From contig JACGCK010000066.1 in the NCBI GenBank assembly GCA_014925825.1, positions 1 to 64,000 on the forward strand: a DNA stretch of 64,000 nucleotides, read 5' to 3'. The translations under genes and the position numbers were made by a program. Below the pieces are notes generated by a model that had not been told where the DNA came from, did not search any database, and saw nothing but the letters and a program-made list of their open reading frames with translations. How positions within the stretch are numbered: position 1 is the stretch's first letter; each line of letters starts with the position of its first letter. Shown piece after piece: positions 8,201 to 16,586 of this stretch. This stretch comes from Pholiota molesta (taxonomy: Eukaryota; Basidiomycota; Agaricomycetes; Agaricales; Strophariaceae).

Positions 8201-10830
8201 GCGCGGCCGTGCAGCGGAGGGCGCGAAAGGAGGTGCCTCCTGCGGAAACTGGTCGTCCTGAGACGTCTGGCGAGTTCGCTGCGCGGATGCGGAATCGTTT
8301 CGTTCTTCGAGGACCTGGAGAACGAAAGGAGGGCGGGAGTAGTACCCATGCCCAACCTTCTCAGTCACCACAAGCTGAAGCAAGCTTAGTGGAGAACTTA
8401 CCAGCTGAATCTGTCGTTGAACCTGACACGGATTTGCTGGCCTTCATCACTCAGAGTGTCGACGGCGTTGACCTCGTCGAAGGTGTGAAGGGGCGATACG
8501 GCGAAGACTCGTTCTTTGGGAATATCTTGAGCAAACCAAAAGAATTCCGGAACTTCGAAGTCCAGAATGATCTCATGTACTTGCGCGAGCGCGGACTTCG
8601 ATTGCTCTGTGTACCTAAGGTGTTGATCAGCGGAAGAAGCGCTCGCGAGATCGTAATCTCCGAGGCGCATTCCATGCTCGCTCACCTGGGCGCTGCTAAA
8701 ACGTTGGACTATCTGCGTGACCATGTCTGGTGGAAGGACATGGTCGCAGACACGAAGTCATTTTGCGAGAGTTGCTCGACGTGCAAGCGCAGCAAGCCAA
8801 GTAATCAGAAGCCTTTTGGGCTTCTGAATCCGCTCCCGATTCCAGGCTTACCTTGGGAATCGATAGGTATCGACTTCGTTGGGCCGCTGCCTGAGTCGAG
8901 TAACCGTGATGGGACATACGATTCGATCACTGTCGTTATATGTCTGTTAACATCCATGGTTCATCTTGTTCCGAGTCGTACAAATTACAACGCTCGTCAA
9001 GTCGCTGAATTAATGTTTGAGGAAGTCTACAAATTGCATGGACTACCTAAGAATATTATAAGCGACCGAGATGTCTTGTTCACCAGTGTATTCTGGTCAC
9101 ATTTGCACGTGTTGATGGGAACACGGCTAAAAATGTCGAGCGCCTATCATCCTCAGACTGATGGCTCGACAGAGCGCGCTAATCGCACTGTTACACAAAT
9201 GCTACGGCAGTGCGTAGGACCTAAGCAGACGGACTGGGTGTCGAAATTACCCGCAATTGAGTTTGCAATAAATTCCGCGCGCTCTGAGAGTACCGGATAC
9301 GCGCCATTCTTCCTGAATAATGGAACAATGCCGCGCTCCATGATTTGGAACTCGGCCGATGATAGCGAGTTTCCGTCTGTACGCAAGTTTGCGTTGAATA
9401 AGAAGCTGGCCTTAATGGCGGCTCATGATAGCATTCTTGCGGCGCGCGTGAAACAAACTCGCGATGCAAACCGCAAGCGGCAATTAGCGCCGTTCACGGA
9501 GAATGACCTTGTGTATCTCTCCACGAAAAATATTAATTTCCCCAAAGGGCTTGCCAGAAAATTGGTACCTAAATTTATTGGCCCCTATCGAATTATTAGG
9601 GACTTCAAGAACCAATCTTTCCAATTGGATCTGCCCCAAAATTTAAAGCAAAGAGGAGTGCATGATGTATTCCATGCGTCTCTGCTTCGTATCCATATCC
9701 CGAATGATGATCGATTATTTCCGGGTCGGCTGGACGAACAGCTAAACCAAAACGGTGAAGCTGAGGGCGAATGGGCAGTCGATAAAATATTATCGCACTG
9801 TGGAGCTCGGGATAAATCTTTGTTTGAAATAAAATGGAAAGCGGGTGATATCACCTGGCTCCCATATCATCAGATAGCTGAGCTGCAAGCTCTGGTAATT
9901 TATCTAGATTTACTGGGAGTGCATGATATCCATGAGCTACCCAAGGGACAGGGAGTACCACCTCCCGTAGATCGGGAGATCCAATTAAACTCACTGTCCT
10001 ATGATTATGATTACCTATCCGATTCTTCTATAAATTCTTCCGACTTTGACTTTTTTGATTCCTCACCCCCCGCTTCTTTTACATACTCAAGCTATTCCTG
10101 CGAACCATTGAGCTCACTCCCTATGTCTACCCTCGCTCCTGACCGTGGATGGCCTACCATCGACCACCCGGCGGTTCACCGCTTGTCCGTCGACACTATT
10201 ACCTTCGCCGAGCCGGGTGTTGACCCCCGTTTCGTGCCTGCGACCGACGTTGTGTCCCGCGCCGACCTCGTTGCGCGATGCGCGTACGACGAACGAATTC
10301 GCGCAGCTGGAGACGATACCGTTATCCTTCCCCTCGAGCCTGTGGGCTACACGGGGCACGCCAAACTCTTCAGTCAATACGCGACCACTCCCTCGCGCTT
10401 TTCTTTCTGGGATAAGCCCGAGAGCCGCTACAATCGGTACGGGGACCACATCACCATCGACCATTTCTTCCCCCCAACCGTCGACTCTCCTCCCACCGGC
10501 ACTTCTTCCACCGCGCCGACTCCAGCCGTCGTTTCGAGGCGCAAGGCCAAGAACTCCAAGAACAAGCGCCCGACGGCGCCCATCAATCCCTTATCCCGGC
10601 TTGACACCGCATCGCCTCTGATCCAGGACATGCTGTTTGTCGCTGCCGCCGCCGAAACTCGCCGTCGTATGTACGCGGCCACCCACTACGGGCGTCGCCG
10701 TGCCAGTGCTCGCTCTACCTGCACCCATACCCCCCATCACACTGGGCCATGCACGGCATCTATCACCACTGTCCCCGATGACCATTCTATGGCCATTGAT
10801 AGCGCGCCGACGGCTGGCCCATCCACTTAA
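5239..10830 (+). CDS. pol: Pol portion of Ty3/Gypsy polyprotein (protease, RT, RNase H, integrase, chromodomain)
   Basis: This frame encodes the enzymes for reverse transcription and integration. There is no ATG at its start because it is the downstream part of a split Gag-Pol frame, open back to a stop at 5224 inside the insertion. Positions are codons counted from 5272. Repeat-domain copies 2 (remainder), 3 and 4 occupy 1-280. An aspartic protease with LLDSGS is near 349. Reverse transcriptase has YLDD at 667, RNase H has TDG near 820, and the integrase zinc finger (H-H-C-C) lies at about 1133-1180. The integrase D, D, E residues are near 1200 (IDFVGP), 1264 (SDRD) and 1300 (STERAN). A chromodomain-like stretch (WAVDKIL to ITWLPY) is at about 1500-1540. 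About 270 Ser/Pro/Thr-rich residues of unknown role follow. No internal stop or frameshift is seen. Confidence 0.93.
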   Translation, partial: KGEHDVLGRFAVDPTTVGPNPNSYVIHDYDLDLQTTIGRKLFSNPNFDLIRWYREQVVRSGRYEETYGDNAPVYEPPNAHEDPLSEEWNNSVAGPEWGGQGLKTMGDVLGRRVQFVLEHCQPYPGDTDMWINPTATGKPRFDITRHTESGMYTVFDRKRGVEYWIHSDILRLPRFSIGKWYSEQCIDQMGIYMPGEYANEWLRTERYSQTLMGDVVERHAERLLLAHAPYRSEHARESTAASRFEVVHLAPEDSFHYEIRDYFCCLSTKIPKSQLHSPKFRIGEWYGRILYQLELCDPAGSRVGPIESPVIEVSGIQVDRSKYAGLQRNAAMVKDKRRALPKPVVVTTTVNGQPARALLDSGSLGDFISSTLADQLKVKREEMESPLTLQLAVQGSRSKVNARATVQLQYQTIKEDRSLDIANINNYDLILGTPWMYQHRVCIGFNPARVIIGSDEALPIVAGQDMKYVASAINVQSDAVEAARQELRDYAAPLCKEVIETELPPMREINHTIPLIDVDKKYPWRPSRCPEAFREQWAEKRDAYLKTGRWRITSAGNTVPMLLIPKPRKGDAPAELRTVVDLRERNKNTVKLTSPLPDIDGMLRRCASYPFRSSMDMKSAYEQIRIVPEHVDRSTVTTPDGNMVSLVIQIGDCNAPATYQALMDHLFSAFIGRFMDIYLDDIVIYSRTLEEHVQHVKMIIDILKREKLYLSKGKLHFIEPELKILGRLIDDDGIRMDGAKVDAVISWKVPTNRDLLRGFLGTVGYLADDVPGVRLPMGILTSLTGDTVPFRWTYTEQRAFEDVKRLVHEAREHRRVPLRYAKDADPIWMVTDGCATGISGLVSQGPDWKTARIAAFYSAKLNSAQQNYPVHEIEMLAGIETMLRHKDILQGVRFKWVTDHKGLTYLLNQKNLSGRQARWVEKISSFDFEVIYVPGSENVVADALSRMYSNDAPGTERARSEYTYHDIVDDDAEVMLNAMPVLAGIEARAAVQRRARKEVPPAETGRPETSGEFAARMRNRFVLRGPGERKEGGSSTHAQPSQSPQAEASLVENLPAESVVEPDTDLLAFITQSVDGVDLVEGVKGRYGEDSFFGNILSKPKEFRNFEVQNDLMYLRERGLRLLCVPKVLISGRSAREIVISEAHSMLAHLGAAKTLDYLRDHVWWKDMVADTKSFCESCSTCKRSKPSNQKPFGLLNPLPIPGLPWESIGIDFVGPLPESSNRDGTYDSITVVICLLTSMVHLVPSRTNYNARQVAELMFEEVYKLHGLPKNIISDRDVLFTSVFWSHLHVLMGTRLKMSSAYHPQTDGSTERANRTVTQMLRQCVGPKQTDWVSKLPAIEFAINSARSESTGYAPFFLNNGTMPRSMIWNSADDSEFPSVRKFALNKKLALMAAHDSILAARVKQTRDANRKRQLAPFTENDLVYLSTKNINFPKGLARKLVPKFIGPYRIIRDFKNQSFQLDLPQNLKQRGVHDVFHASLLRIHIPNDDRLFPGRLDEQLNQNGEAEGEWAVDKILSHCGARDKSLFEIKWKAGDITWLPYHQIAELQALVIYLDLLGVHDIHELPKGQGVPPPVDREIQLNSLSYDYDYLSDSSINSSDFDFFDSSPPASFTYSSYSCEPLSSLPMSTLAPDRGWPTIDHPAVHRLSVDTITFAEPGVDPRFVPATDVVSRADLVARCAYDERIRAAGDDTVILPLEPVGYTGHAKLFSQYATTPSRFSFWDKPESRYNRYGDHITIDHFFPPTVDSPPTGTSSTAPTPAVVSRRKAKNSKNKRPTAPINPLSRLDTASPLIQDMLFVAAAAETRRRMYAATHYGRRRASARSTCTHTPHHTGPCTASITTVPDDHSMAIDSAPTAGPST

Positions 10831-10880
10831 ACACCTCTCCCAAGCCTTCAAGATCCACGTAGGCTTTGCTACGCAAACCC

Positions 10881-10890
10881 GGAGGGCGGG
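10881..10890 (+). other. Polypurine tract
   Basis: GGAGGGCGGG immediately precedes the TG that opens the LTR, the expected place for the plus-strand primer of a Ty3 element. Confidence 0.7.
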
Positions 10891-11340
10891 TGTAACGAAT
10901 CGATACCCTTTTCGGACTCTGCACATGTTTCCGAGCTCCAACCGCACCACATTCCTTTTATTTTATTATCTCTTTGATTGACACATGGTCTCTTATCCAC
11001 TTCCTACCCCTGTCGCTCCTTTCGCTATTTTTATTCTATCTCGTGACTATTTACTCGTAGGTATAAAAGCCATGTACGCAGTAGACAGTCGCTCCAGTGA
11101 ATTTTAAGCCTTTAAACTGTCTTTCTGTTCGCTACCCCGTGTGCCGAAACTCCCACCGCAGTCACTCACAGTCACTGCTGTCACTTTCGTCACACATCTA
11201 TAGCCGAACAAGGACCTTCCCGCCATCTTACTTAAACCCCACAACCCCTGGTTGCCTCTGAACCATACCCCCATACCCCAAAACATTCAAATCAATAGCT
11301 TCCTACCCCGTATTTGCCTTTCAACGTCGTCTAATTAACA
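10891..11340 (+). repeat. 3' LTR of the Ty3/Gypsy element (right end approximate)
   Basis: The LTR starts TGTAACGAATCG directly after the polypurine tract, 60 bases past the Pol stop. It contains a TATA box and a downstream AT-rich segment suited to start and poly(A) signals. The right end is not certain: AACA at 11337-11340 is the last CA-ending candidate before the trehalase ATG at 11348, and the LTR could end up to about 200 bases earlier. The 5' LTR is not in the window for comparison. Confidence 0.6.
11062..11068 (+). promoter_or_regulatory. TATA box in the LTR
   Basis: TATAAAA in the middle of the LTR, placed to drive transcription rightward. In this last LTR that means toward trehalase, whose ATG lies 280 bases downstream. 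Confidence 0.55.
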
Positions 11341-11347
11341 CACCTCT

Positions 11348-14107
11348 ATGGCCCCGACCTTGACACACCCACCTGGGGCTGCCTTCGTCGACGAGCACGC
11401 CCACAGGCCAGTCCATGCCGACGCAGCAACTTACTACGGAGGCGGCGAGGCGTACACTCGTTCTCGAACATACAGTCATGTAAGTTCGTCCCCTTTCTCC
11501 TGTGCAGCATTGTGTTCATTTGAGACATAGTCCCAACTCCATGGATACAACCCCAAGAAGATTCCCGCCTTTCAGGAGGACTGGCATTTACGTGCCCGTC
11601 GCCTGTCCCATGATGAGAAAATCGTTTCGGGTCCACCAAGGCGATTCCTCATCGACGTAGAAGAGACCATTCGCGTGGTCCTCGAACAGGAAGACACGGA
11701 CGGTGACTTCCAAATTAGTGTCACCGACGCTGGTCCCAAGATGATGGCACTAGGAACCGCGACGAGCAATGGGTTCAAGACCTTTGATATCAGGGTACGT
11801 CGTTATCTACACGCTCTTCACACCATCGGCTGATTTACGTCAACAGGGGACGTATATGTTGTCGAACCTTCTTCAAGAACTCGCCCTCGCACGCGACCAC
11901 AACAGAAAGCGGATTGTTCTAGATGAAGCGCGGCTGACGGAGAACCCAGTGGACCGCCTATCGCGTATGATAAAGAACTCGTTTTGGCATTCCCTCACAC
12001 GACGTATCGACGGAGACGGACTCGAAATCATCACGGCTGACCCTAAAAACCGAACGGGGCGCGTAAATCCACGTATCTATGTCCCACACGGAGAACCGGC
12101 CATGGCTGAATATTACCGGAGGGTGGCAAAGGAGAAACCCCACATGAACCTCGATGTCCAAGTGCTGCCTGCGAAACCTGATGATCCGGTATTTGTGAAG
12201 AGCTTGAATTCCAAACCGGGACTTCTTGCGCTGGCAATGAATGAAGTGGATGATGGCGCCGGTGGGAAGACCTTGAAAGGCATTCCCTTCATTGTACCTG
12301 GGGCTCGTTTCAATGAGGCAAGTTTCCATCTTTATCAGTTCGCCACAAGTCCATCCGCTAATATCTCCTAAATGGTTTAGCTATATAACTGGGATTCTTA
12401 TTTCATTGCTCTTGGTCTTCTCGTCGATGGTCAAGTCAGCATGGCCAAGGGAATGGTCGAACATTTTATCTTCGAGATTAAACACTACGGCAAGATTCTG
12501 AACGGAAGCCGAAGCTACTATCTCTGTCGCACGCAACCGCCATTCCTCACTGATATGGCGCTGCAGATCTACAATCAATTAGACAGATCAGATGTGGATG
12601 CTAACCGCGTTTGGCTGAAGCAGGCTATACGAGCGGCAATCAAGGAATACCACACTATCTGGATGGCAGAACCTCGGATGGACCCTAAGACAGGTCTTTC
12701 CCGTTATCGACCGGATGGCCTAGGTATCCCTCCCGAGACGGAAGCGACCCATTTTACACACATCCTTGAGCCGTACGCCGCCAAGTATGGTCTGTCTGTG
12801 CTTGAATTTAGCGAAAATACAACGATGGCCTTCTGAAGGAGCCGGAACTCGACGAATATTTCCTGCACGATCGCTCTGTCCGCGAATCCGGCCACGATAC
12901 GACGTACCGATTCGAAAAGAGGTGTGCGAACCTCGCCACGATCGACCTGCAGTGCCTGCTCTACAAATACGAGGTGGATATCGGCACTGCTATACGGGAG
13001 GTGTTCGATGACGAGCTCGATCTGGAGGAAGACTTCCCGCTGGCGCCCTTCCCTCCTTCCGTGGAGTCGTACGCGAACCGATACAGGGAAAGCTCGAAGA
13101 GCCGCATGCAGAGGAGCGAGGAGTGGTTCGAGCGCGCGGAGTTCAGGAAGCAGAGGATCGACGAGTACCTTTGGAACGAGAGCAAGAGCTTGTATTTCGA
13201 TTACGACACCGTCGCGGAGAAGCAGATTCTCTATGAGAGTGTCACGGCGTTCTGGGCGCTCTGGGCTGGATGTGCGAGCGAGGACCAGTGCTGGAAGCTT
13301 GTGTCAGTCGTTCTTTTCCTCTCTCTCCCTTCATTGTTGATTAATTGGAATCTTCTGATTTCCTAGGTCTCGCTCGTTGAAGAAGTTTGAGGTTCTTGGT
13401 GGTCTTGTTTCTGGAACTGAGGAATCTCGTGGAAAGATTTCTTTGGATCGTCCTAATCGACAATGGGATTACCCATATGCTTGGTATGTGTATTTGGTTT
13501 CTATTATATGGTTTGACTAAACTCCGTGGCAGGCCACCGCATCAGATCATGGCATGGGTTGGCTTGGAACGTTATGGTTATCTTGAAGAGGCCCAAAGGC
13601 TTGCATACCGTTTCCTCTACATGTTCGTCAAACTCCTTAACTAGTCTTTTGCTCTCCTGACATCAATTCCTAGGATGACTACTGCTTTCGTTGACTTCAA
13701 TGGAGTTGTTCCTGAGAAGGTTGGTTCCTCGTCATGATTCATTGTGATGATCAAGACTCAGAACTTTGATATAGTTCGACGCTGTGAAGCTTTCTCATTT
13801 AGTGGATGCCGAGTACGGTAATCAAGGAATCGACTTCAAGATGGTTCCTCGAGAAGGCTTCGGATGGATGAATTGTACGTGGTCATTGATGGTTTCATGT
13901 GTTTTACATGTCTAAATGTTCTATTTAGCTGCATATCAAGTTGGACTGTCTTTCATGACCACCCATATGCGACGTGCCATCGCTGCCTGCACCAGCCCCG
14001 AAGTCTTCTTCGGCGCCGGTGTCAGTGGAGCCACAGGAGAATCCGCCCTCCTCACGCCGTCTGACCCTCTTGGGCTGGCAATGGAAACCCTAGATCTTTC
14101 CGTGTAA
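11348..14107 (+). CDS. NTH1: Neutral (cytosolic) trehalase, GH37, with one apparent frameshift
   Basis: Hydrolyses trehalose to two glucose molecules in the cytosol, mobilising the reserve and stress sugar. Nine exons: 11348-11479, 11531-11794, 11847-12317, 12381-13302, 13367-13483, 13533-13622, 13674-13719, 13775-13874, 13929-14107, about 773 residues. The N-terminal tail has an R-x-R-T-Y-S motif resembling a PKA site. The calcium-binding segment [16 protein letters not shown] follows, typical of neutral trehalases. GH37 signatures are PGARFNE joined to LYNWDSYF across intron 3, and [16 protein letters not shown] across intron 5. Intron 3 is GC-AG (gcaagt). At 12813-12817 one A seems missing: the upstream frame stops at 12834, while the downstream frame continues perfect trehalase sequence. 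This is a consensus error or a damaged gene. Confidence 0.92.
12813..12817 (+). other. Apparent 1-nt deletion in trehalase exon 4
   Basis: Four As stand where the family sequence (FSEKYNDG) needs five. The frame changes exactly here, with no possible intron of normal length. Confidence 0.7.
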
Positions 14108-14492
14108 AGCACAGATGTCTACTTTATCTTTCCCGTTCCTTTCGTCTTATCGTTTAATGATTTAATGCCCAACTTCTTGAGATATTCCCAGTAGACTTAT
14201 TCTACTCCTCAGCGCCTATTTTTCTCCTTCTTGGATACCACGTAGAAAACGAACGTAGATAAAGTACTTCGATGTATTATATAGTCACCCATTAGATATC
14301 AGTTCATTCTTGACATGCTCTTGGTGACCAGGGATCAGCATAAGTACTGCAGTGTTGGCGTTCACGCACGTTCATGCGTTCAAGCTGAAGTTTCAACTCA
14401 ACTCGAGTCAAGGTCGGACGTCAACTTGCGATAATGCCCGCGGCCCGCAGTAAGCCGCGTGGACCTGCTATGTTCGGCTGCGATCTTGCAGC
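14108..14492. other. Spacer between trehalase and ATG15
   Basis: Holds the trehalase 3' end and the ATG15 promoter. No RNA gene or repeat is seen. Confidence 0.6.
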
Positions 14493-16134
14493 TTGTACTC
14501 AAACAACCATAACCTATTCCGTAGATGCTTGATGCTATTGACATCGGCGGCGAGTCTTCTCGTCCCTTTATTATCCTGGCTTTCAGGGGACAGGCCATCT
14601 AACGCCCAACACCATGAATCACCCATGCTTCAATTCGAACTGCGCCAGCTGCACGCAGTCTCTGCGGACTCGGCGCACGTTATGTTTTCGGATGTATCCC
14701 CGCAAACGCTGAACTCCCTCGCCGCAATTGACGATCCTACTGGAAGCACGAAGGCGTCTTACGGCGTCCATACGCGCAGGGCGAAGACCTACCGGCCGTC
14801 GTCGTTTGAAGCTCATACCCGGCGCGGGTGCGCTCACTGCGTTTGGCGAGAACGAATGGCTGGACTGGGAGGAGGATGAGATTTCGACCCCGGATGTTGA
14901 GTCGCGCGCCACTCTGCTGGAGCTGGCGAAGATGACGAACAATGCGTATGTCGAGCCGGAGGATCCGGCGTGGTACGACCTCGATGGAAAGTGGAATATC
15001 GTATGTTGTGCCTTCTGCTGCATGCTCGCTGTCACCACGATCCTGATGCTCGATGTCTCGTAGACCTATCCGTTTGGATGGGAGCCCGACGCCGATGGGT
15101 TTCGCGGCCATGTGTTCGCCACGCCTGATAACTCAACGATTGTTATCTCCATTAAAGGGACTTCAGCGGGCTTATTTGGGTCAGGGGGTATAACGGCGAA
15201 GAAGGACAAGCTCAACGATAATTTACTCTTCAGCTGCTGCTGTGCTCGCGTTGACTGGACATGGACTACAGTGTGTGGATGTTATAGAGGTGGTTGGAAG
15301 TGCGATCAGAACTGTTTAGAGGATGCACTTGCAACAGAGAGTCTATTCTATCCTATTGGAACGGTAAGCTCTCTATTTTTATTGAGAAACTTCTCTCACA
15401 TACTTTCCACCCTCAGAATCTGTACAACAATGTGTCTTATATGTAGTAAGTCATTCGCTGATTTTACCATTGACACGACTATTCACAACATATAGTCCTC
15501 ACGCAAATATATGGATGATCGGGCATTCACTAGGAGGAGCGCTATCTAGTCTTGTTGGCGTAACCTTTGGCTTGCCTGTCGTAACATTTGAATCCCCAGG
15601 CGAACGACTTGCCGCAACCCGTCTTCATTTACCATCACCTGTAAGCCTGAACAATTAGCTTTTCACAAATGCATTGCTGAAATACCCCAGCCTTCGACTC
15701 ACCATGTCACTCATGTCTTCCATACGGCTGATCCTATAGCTATGGGAACTTGCAATGGTGTTCTCTCCTCTTGTGCTTTAGGAGGCTACGCAATGGAGAC
15801 GGCGTTAGTGCTCATTCCTAACAGATTGACCTCATCTCTTATCAGTTGTTTTTTTATCTAGGTGCCATTTAGGGAAGTCTATTATATATGACACCGTCTC
15901 CAATGCATCTTGGACGGTCGATATACGGACACACGGCATTGTCAATGTCATCGAAAAGCTATTGTCCGATCCATGGCCTCCAAGTGAGGAGGCAGGCAGA
16001 GAAGTTCCTGTAGCTGCACCTCAGTTGGATTGTATGGTGAGTGTTTTCAAAGCTACATTCCTGATAGCTAGCTTATTTGTGATTCCTCTTTCCAGGAGTG
16101 TTATAGTTGGGAATTCGGAGATTTTCCAGCTTGA
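14493..16134 (+). CDS. ATG15: Autophagy-related lipase ATG15, with one apparent frameshift
   Basis: Vacuolar phospholipase that breaks down autophagic bodies and multivesicular-body membranes. Seven exons: 14493-15000, 15064-15363, 15417-15445, 15496-15640, 15691-15803, 15862-16036, 16096-16134, about 435 residues. An N-terminal hydrophobic signal anchor ([17 protein letters not shown]) fits the family's ER/MVB membrane topology. The lipase elbow is GHSLGG in exon 4. The candidate catalytic Asp is in [12 protein letters not shown] and the His in [13 protein letters not shown]. The C-terminus [10 protein letters not shown] is family-typical. Start is 14493, or in frame at 14532. Within exon 1, near 14827-14840, the frame shifts by one base (one base too many): the first frame stops at 14879 while the next continues [13 protein letters not shown]. 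All other splice phases agree. Confidence 0.88.
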
Positions 16135-16586
16135 CAAGGAGCATTTCTAAATTGCTTCTCAGCCTGTATCACCCATTTATGACCTTATTTAGTATTGTGG
16201 ATCTTGGATTATCGGTTATTCGCAGGGCTTCGTATAAGCTGGGCGGATATCATTTTGGTGAATGATACTTTATGATCATTGTAGTGTTAGCCTTATCATC
16301 ATATTTTTTCGCGAATTGTGGGACGGCGCATTGACAGATTTATCGATTGTAGAAGCAGCTTTGGCGAAATATTTCCTAGAGCCTTGGCAGAAAATAAAAG
16401 CGCATATTGGTCTCTGCTTCAGAATTCGAAGAGAGGCAAAGCATAAATACTTCAATGTGTATATTCAAGTAGTAGAAAAGTCACAATCCATAGCGCGCGC
16501 ACAATCGCTGTCGACTCGTCCAAGTAATCAACTACCGGTAAATTTTGTCCAAGGTAGCAATTGTAATATTGTTCATGTTATAGATA

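Larger units (their letters stand above)
21..11340 (+). mobile_element. Ty3/Gypsy chromovirus retrotransposon, interrupted by a nested DNA element
   Basis: Domain order is Gag with a zinc knuckle, an unusual block of repeat domains, aspartic protease, reverse transcriptase, RNase H, integrase, chromodomain, a C-terminal extension, polypurine tract and 3' LTR. That order and the chromodomain place it in the chromovirus branch of Ty3/Gypsy. The 5' LTR and primer-binding site lie outside the window, beyond another transposon end. The element is broken by the palindromic insertion at 1662-5238 and cannot make full Gag-Pol now. Pol itself is still open over more than 1,850 codons, so the insertion looks recent. 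The outer right boundary is uncertain because the partner LTR is not visible. Confidence 0.85.

Noticed and set aside
12780..12812. A 27-nt intron to explain the trehalase frame change
   Set aside because: Too short for any intron seen here; the homopolymer change explains it exactly.
14780..14860. A short intron in ATG15 exon 1 instead of a frameshift
   Set aside because: The only GT-AG pair of fitting length has poor splice sites and would remove conserved residues; a one-base error is simpler.
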